Shown piece by piece: positions 58,898 to 64,000 of a DNA stretch of 64,000 bases (the stretch's first letter is position 1; each line of letters starts with the position of its first letter). The DNA lies in contig NC_088911.1 of assembly GCF_963576675.1 (NCBI RefSeq), positions 73,189,256-73,253,255 of the forward strand, read 5' to 3'. A model generated the notes under the pieces. The model did no database searches. It was not told where the DNA came from and saw only the letters and a list, made by a program, of their open reading frames with translations. This stretch comes from Euphorbia lathyris. Lineage: Eukaryota > Streptophyta > Magnoliopsida > Malpighiales > Euphorbiaceae. The translations under genes and the position numbers were made by a program.

Positions 58898-59218
58898 TAT
58901 ATATAGGGTTGAATAGGAAGATTAATAGGTAGAGTAGGAATAGGAAGAGGAATAGGTAGAGGTTGAATAGGAAAAGGTGGAAAAATAGGCCAAAAATCCG
59001 GACTAGGTGTTGCAGAATCACGCGTGTCGCGACCGAGGATGCGCATCCGCGGCCGCGAATCGCGTGTTTCAGCCAATTTTCCTTTGTATTTTGGAAGGAT
59101 TTTTGCTGAAGTTACCGAGGATCGCACCATTCTCGGCCGCGGATCACGTCTAGCAGCGAATTGTTCTCTGAATTTTGAAGGAAATTGCTGAAGTTACCGA
59201 GAATTCAATAATTCTCGG
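58898..59218 (-). promoter_or_regulatory. Internal promoter of Athila-B accessory ORF 2
   Basis: TATATATA at 58898-58905. Hairpins: CGCGACCGAGGAT/ATCCGCGGCCGCG with a 4-nt loop (59028-59057, gap 122 bp), a weaker one near 59115-59143, and CCGAGAAT/ATTCTCGG (59197-59218). Each of the last two follows 'ttgctgaagtta', so the hairpin unit is itself tandemly repeated. 59219-59702 is AT-rich spacer with no gene. Confidence 0.6.
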
Positions 59219-59702
59219 CCGCGGATCACCCTATGGTCACCCAAATTCTGCATAGTAACACCTATTTGTGTAATTTCTTGATAAATCCTATCCTGATCTC
59301 CTTGAAAATGTTATCTGTACTTAAAAACATAAATGTAAAACATTAAATGATAAGAAAAACCAAAGGTTTATCCTTATTAATGGGAAAAATAAATGAAAAT
59401 GCTTTAATTAACGAATGTTAAATTAATAATAGGAAAAGTTTGGAACTCAAATTAATTGAAGCATTTATGTTCATTTATTAATGTAAGTTAAATGAATCTT
59501 TATTTAAGGAATTGAAACTTAGTTATTAACATTTAATTAGTAATGAATGGATTAAGTTTACATTTAATAGATTCACAAGTGTAGAATACTGAGTTTTAAT
59601 GTTAGTGTAACCATATAATAAAAAACAAGATATAATGCAAAAGAGAAAGTTTTATTGAAATAGAAATATGTACAACATATTTACAAACAAAATAAACAAA
59701 AG

Positions 59703-60650
59703 CTATGCTAAAAATTCGTCCCTTTCAATCGGGATTTTCTTAGCCCTATAGCGGTCTATTTTCATCTGCACGAAGGCTTGACGTTCTGGTGCAGAAAGAA
59801 AATTTGGTCCCGATCGAAAAACTCGTTTCACTAGACCTTCGTATTCTAAAAATTCATAGTCTAGCATCGGGAAAGATTCAGCTTCACTCTAAGGAACAGA
59901 AATACTTCCCTTGGTCCCTAGTATTATTCCACATATAATATTCCTGAACCCAACCTTCTTAGCCTTGGATTTAGATGCGGCAACAAGACCCTCCATCAGA
60001 ATTTTTGAAGAATCAACCACGTTGCCTTGAAATATATCTCCAAGTACATAAAGATCAGATTCTTGGACGACACTACTGAACGTGCGACCGAACAGGCTGT
60101 GACTCAGAAACTTATGCAAATATAGCATAGAGTTGGAATAAAAAGACTTATTATAGGCAAGTTTAGGGTTGAAAGGCCAAATGCCGGTGAGCATTCGCCA
60201 AATATCAGTGGATGTCATATCTCTTCCATGATGACGTTTGGTAGTATCCTTCAAGGGAAAACCAAACCAAGCATGCAATTCAGGATATCCAAAAGTGAAA
60301 GTTTTGCCATCCCGACGGAAACTAAGACGCACCCGACGCTTGTTAACAAAACGAACCGTACAGAAGAACTCTAATATCCAGTCTCCAATTATAGGAAACT
60401 TCATATCAACAAATCTGGTCCATCCTAAGCGTTCCATGTAGCGACTCATATCATCTTTAATTCCCAACTGATCGTTAAGAAAGTCATCCATGTATAACAT
60501 TCCGACAAAGAATGTGTATCGAAGCCTCAAGAAGCGCCTTCCCTCATCATGATTGAAGATGGGAAAGTTACATCCATAACGCTCTGATATATCTGTATTT
60601 TTAGTGCGTGAAGCAACAACTTTCTTAGGATGAGTGTTTGTGGAAGTCAT
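59703..60650 (-). pseudogene. Athila-B accessory ORF 1, one stop
   Basis: 316 codons from ATG 60650, in one frame except for a TAG at 59889-59891 where Athila-A has tryptophan (a G-to-A change). Blocks: FPIFNHDEGRRFL near the start, KFPIIGDWILEFF, VNKRRVRLSFRRDG, HKFLSHSLFGR, and FRNIICGIILGTKG. No signal peptide or membrane segment. It is homologous to accessory ORF 2 over about 160 residues. Confidence 0.85.
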
Positions 60651-60779
60651 GATGTTTGGAATGAGTAAGGAAGAAAGGTTCTGAACTTAATTTCTGGGTA
60701 GAGGAAATTGGAAGAAAATCAGAGAATTGTTCTGACAGAGATGAAAAAGAAAGTGATAGAAAACTGAACCTCTAGAACC

Positions 60780-61048
60780 TATTTATAAAATCCTAGGATG
60801 AAAAGAGGTGTTATTTTGAGGTGAAAAGGCATAAAACATACCTTTTTAAAAATGAAGAAACGCAACTATTCGTTTCCGAAAAGTTGTGTCTGCTGAAAAG
60901 TTGAAGAACAAGGGTCAATTACTGCACAAATTCCCCTAGTCGTGACCGAGGATGCTGACCCGCGGTCGCGACACGTTGATTTCCTTGCGGAAATCAGTTG
61001 TCAAAAACCCCTAATTTCTGATCCTCTACCGAGAATCCTCATCCTCGG
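60780..61048 (-). promoter_or_regulatory. Internal promoter of Athila-B accessory ORF 1
   Basis: TATAAATA (minus) at 60780-60787, 130 bp before the ATG. A hairpin GTCGTGACCG/CGGTCGCGAC lies at 60939-60972 (gap 151 bp), and CCGAGAAT/ATCCTCGG at 61029-61048. Further right (61090-61275) are repeats of TTCTCAACTGAGAA. Confidence 0.63.
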
Positions 61049-61433
61049 TAAGTTCAGAAATTTTCCTGTCAATTTGAAACCTATTGAAGTCAGAATTCTT
61101 AACTGAGAATCCCAAATCCTCTATAAGTCTAGAAATTTTCCTAGCCACTAGTCATACCCCAAATCCTCAACTGAGAATTTTAAATTCTCTATAAGTCCAG
61201 AAATTTTCCTACCTTCTCAAGAATTCTATATATTTGAATTCTCAACTGAGAATTTCAAATTCTCAACTGAGAATCACTAAATTTCTTCTAATTCTCATTA
61301 AATTCCTAAAAATTAATTAAAATTATGACTTGAATATATTTTTATATATCTAAAATTCTAATATAAAATGATATAATTTAAAACAAAACAAAATAAAAAT
61401 AATAAAAACTAACTATTAGAAAAATGAAATGAT

Positions 61434-64000
61434 TTATATGTCAGGAAATCTTGTTACGAAATTAGTTCCTATTTCGGAAATATTTTCGTAATAAATTTTA
61501 CATCGATTACCGTTAACTTTAAAACGATTACCGTTGGTTTCCTCAAGTTCCAAAGAACCATAGTCGAATGTTTTGACGACTAAATACGGTCCGGTCCATC
61601 TGGACTTAAGTTTTCCTGGAAATATACGAAGCCGTGAATTAAATAACAGCACCTTATCTCCAACATTAAAGTGCTTGACTTTGATCTTGGCATCGTGCCA
61701 TTTTTTCACTCTTTCTTTATAAATCCTCGCATTCTCATACGATAGATGTCGTAACTCATCTAACTCATTTAAATTGAGCAAACGTTTCTTTCCTGCTTGT
61801 TGTAAATCAAAATTAAGTTTTCTAATAGCCCAATAGGCTTTATGTTCTAATTCTACTGGTAAATGACATGTTTTTCCATACACTAAACGATATGGAGTCA
61901 TTCCTATTGGTGATTTAAATGCAGTACGGTATGCCCATAGCGAATTATTGAGTTTTTGTGACCAATCTTTTCTTGATGACGAAACAGTTTTCTCTAGAAT
62001 CCATTTGAGTTCTCTATTTGAGATCTCCGCCTGACCATTCGACTGAGGATAGTATGGCGTCGACACGCGGTGGCGTACTCCATATTTTTTCATAAGCATA
62101 TCAAAATTCCGATTTATGAAATGGGTACCGCCATCACTGACAACGAATCTAGGACAACCAAATCTACAAAATATATCGTCAAGAAAATTAACAACTACTT
62201 TAGAATCATTCGTAGGGGTTGCAATTGCTTCAACCCACTTCGAAACATAATCAACGGCTACTAATATGTAAGTTTTACCGTTGGAAGGCGGAAAAGGTCC
62301 CATGAAATCAATTCCCCACATGTCGAAGATTTCAACTTCCAACACGTTTTTGAGGGGCATCTCATCTTTTCTTCCTAAATTTCCCGTTCTTTGGCATTTA
62401 TCACAACGAGTAATAAATGAACCAACGTCCTTAAACATCGTAGGCCAAAAGAAACCACATTCCAATATTTTAGCTACCGTTTTATTAACTCCATTATGTC
62501 CTCCATATGAGCTGGAATGACATTCCGTTATTATAGATTCATTTTCATTTTCTCCGACGCATCTCCTAATTATCCCGTCACCACATGATTTAAATAGAAA
62601 GGGATCTTCCCAAAAATATTGTTTAATATCGAAGAAAAATTTCTTCCTTTGTTGGGAAGATAATCCTTCCGGAACGATATCGGTTGCAAGATAATTAGCA
62701 AAATCTGCGTACCATGGTGACATGATACTTTCTACCTGATAGAGATGTTCATCGGGGAAATCATCTCGTATACCGACAGTTTCACCTATAGGACCGTTTT
62801 CATCTTCTAGTCTTGATAGATGATCGGCAACAAGGTTTTCTACTCCCTTTTTGTCTTTAATTTCTATATCAAATTCTTGTAACAACAAAACCCATCTAAT
62901 CAGACGCGGTTTTGCATCTTTCTTAGCAAACAAATAACGTAAAGCTGTGTGATCTGTATAGATAATAACTTTAGATCCTAACAAGTATGACTTAAACTTA
63001 TCACATGCAAATACTACGGCTAACATCTCTTTTTCTATTGTTGTGTAATTTAACTGTGCACCTGACAATGTGTGACTTGCGTAATAAATAACATGTAATC
63101 TTTTATCCTTTCTTTGATCTAAAACACATCCTACAGCTAGGTCACTTGCATCACACATGATTTCAAAAGGCAAATCCCAATCGGGTTTAGCAATTATGGG
63201 TGCACTGACTAAAGCTGTTTTCAATGTTTCGAAAGCTTTAATACAATCTTCATTAAAATCGAAGGTTGAATCCTTCATAAGCAAATTAGTAAGTGGTTTG
63301 GAAATCACAGAAAAGTTTTTTATAAATCGTCTGTAAAAACCTGCATGTCCTAGAAATGATCTTACTCCCTTGACAGTTGTTGGTGGGGGTAATTTTTCTA
63401 TTACTGAAGTTTTTGCTCTATCCACTTCTAATCCTTTTTCAGATATTTTATGACCTAAAACAATTCCTTCGTCAACCATGAAATGACATTTTTTCCAATT
63501 TAATACTAAATTCGTTTCTTCGCATCTAGAAAGAACTTTATCTAAGTTTTTTAAACATGCATCAAAAGAATCTCCATTAACTGAAAAATCATCCATAAAT
63601 ACTTCCATGATATCTTCGATGAAATCATTAAAAATTGCAGTCATACAACGTTGAAAAGTTGCTGGTGCATTACATAGACCAAAAGGCATTCTTCTATATG
63701 CAAATGTTCCATAAGGACATGTGAAGGTTGTTTTATCTTGGTCATCCGGGTAAATATATATTTGAAAGAATCCGGAATAGCCATCAAGAAAACAATAAAA
63801 TGCATGACCGGCTATCCTTTCGATCATTTGATCGATGAAAGGTAAAAGAAAATGATCTTTCCTAGTTGCCTTATTTAGGTTCCTATAATCTATACAAACC
63901 CTCCAACCGGTGGTGGTTCGCGTAGGTATTAATTCACCTTCATCATTCCTTACTACAGTTATGCCTCCCTTTTTGGGTACACAATGGATTGGACTAACCC
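61434..64000 (-). CDS. Athila-B pol: RT, RNase H, integrase (partial, open)
   Basis: Open from the right edge to TAA 61434-61436 with no stop. RT is seen from the VPKKGG segment, with LDGYSG and the FMDD box ([10 protein letters not shown]). RNase H ([22 protein letters not shown]) and integrase follow (H-H-C-C finger ending [23 protein letters not shown] of GQAEISNRE). The C-terminus has [12 protein letters not shown] and [11 protein letters not shown]. Both tryptophans turned to stops in Athila-A fall in or near this region; the integrase one is intact here, and the other lies beyond the edge. This is the only apparently functional pol domain set in the window. Confidence 0.9.
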   Translation of the reverse strand, partial: VSPIHCVPKKGGITVVRNDEGELIPTRTTTGWRVCIDYRNLNKATRKDHFLLPFIDQMIERIAGHAFYCFLDGYSGFFQIYIYPDDQDKTTFTCPYGTFAYRRMPFGLCNAPATFQRCMTAIFNDFIEDIMEVFMDDFSVNGDSFDACLKNLDKVLSRCEETNLVLNWKKCHFMVDEGIVLGHKISEKGLEVDRAKTSVIEKLPPPTTVKGVRSFLGHAGFYRRFIKNFSVISKPLTNLLMKDSTFDFNEDCIKAFETLKTALVSAPIIAKPDWDLPFEIMCDASDLAVGCVLDQRKDKRLHVIYYASHTLSGAQLNYTTIEKEMLAVVFACDKFKSYLLGSKVIIYTDHTALRYLFAKKDAKPRLIRWVLLLQEFDIEIKDKKGVENLVADHLSRLEDENGPIGETVGIRDDFPDEHLYQVESIMSPWYADFANYLATDIVPEGLSSQQRKKFFFDIKQYFWEDPFLFKSCGDGIIRRCVGENENESIITECHSSSYGGHNGVNKTVAKILECGFFWPTMFKDVGSFITRCDKCQRTGNLGRKDEMPLKNVLEVEIFDMWGIDFMGPFPPSNGKTYILVAVDYVSKWVEAIATPTNDSKVVVNFLDDIFCRFGCPRFVVSDGGTHFINRNFDMLMKKYGVRHRVSTPYYPQSNGQAEISNRELKWILEKTVSSSRKDWSQKLNNSLWAYRTAFKSPIGMTPYRLVYGKTCHLPVELEHKAYWAIRKLNFDLQQAGKKRLLNLNELDELRHLSYENARIYKERVKKWHDAKIKVKHFNVGDKVLLFNSRLRIFPGKLKSRWTGPYLVVKTFDYGSLELEETNGNRFKVNGNRCKIYYENISEIGTNFVTRFPDI

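Larger units (their letters stand above)
54475..64000 (-). mobile_element. Athila-B: Ty3 element, 5' end outside window
   Basis: Same family as Athila-A, opposite strand, inserted in Copia-2 gag. It shows the 3' LTR, 3' non-coding region, accessory ORF 2, accessory ORF 1, and pol up to the right edge. Gag, the 5' LTR and the second target duplication are outside, so its age cannot be measured here. Confidence 0.93.

Overview
This is plant nuclear DNA from a repeat-dense intergenic region. Almost everything is LTR retrotransposon sequence: Ty1/copia and Ty3 elements of Athila-like and Tat/Ogre-like type, with plant tRNA primer sites, TATA-box LTRs, 5-bp target duplications and solo LTRs. The only non-transposon candidates are a small coiled-coil ORF and a disrupted, intron-containing gene with a putative gypsy-type transposon domain. 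I cannot name the species.

Layout. 1-12775: the 3' part of a decayed copia element (Copia-1, plus). Its 3' LTR is split by a complete non-coding LTR element (LARD, 5704-11273). 12776-33260: about 5 kb of degenerate tandem repeats, cut by a complete 13.9-kb Athila-like element (Athila-A, 13413-27322, plus) and by a solo LARD LTR (28589-30235, minus). 33261-39742: the 5' end and LTR of a Tat/Ogre-like element (minus), holding a solo copia LTR (35475-37145) and a striking palindrome array (39238-39566). 39743-41161: an old Athila-type solo LTR. 41162-48700: AT-rich DNA with a small coiled-coil ORF, a degraded copia relic, several minisatellites and the disrupted gene. 48716-49197: a Ty3 integrase tail. 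49198-54474: a second copy of the copia family (Copia-2, minus) inserted in it. 54475-64000: Athila-B (minus) inserted in Copia-2 and running off the right edge.

The most interesting signal is in the Athila family. Downstream of pol, both copies carry two related accessory ORFs. Each ORF has its own TATA box, preceded by GC-rich hairpins ending 122-151 bp upstream. The LTR promoter has the same hairpin-to-TATA layout. The elements therefore seem to hold three copies of one promoter design: LTR, accessory ORF 1 and accessory ORF 2. The LARD LTRs use a different palindrome at a similar distance (129-130 bp) from TATA. The Tat-like LTR has about 15 palindromes next to a TATA box that lies in the loop of a perfect 12-bp hairpin, and three of its units show paired changes in both arms.

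Insertion order, from nesting and target duplications: Ty3 integrase relic, then Copia-2, then Athila-B on the right. On the left, LARD is younger than Copia-1, and Athila-A and the solo LARD LTR are younger than the tandem repeats. Athila-A has LTRs about 99.4% identical by eye but several broken ORFs. Athila-B has an open pol up to the window edge and one stop in each accessory ORF.
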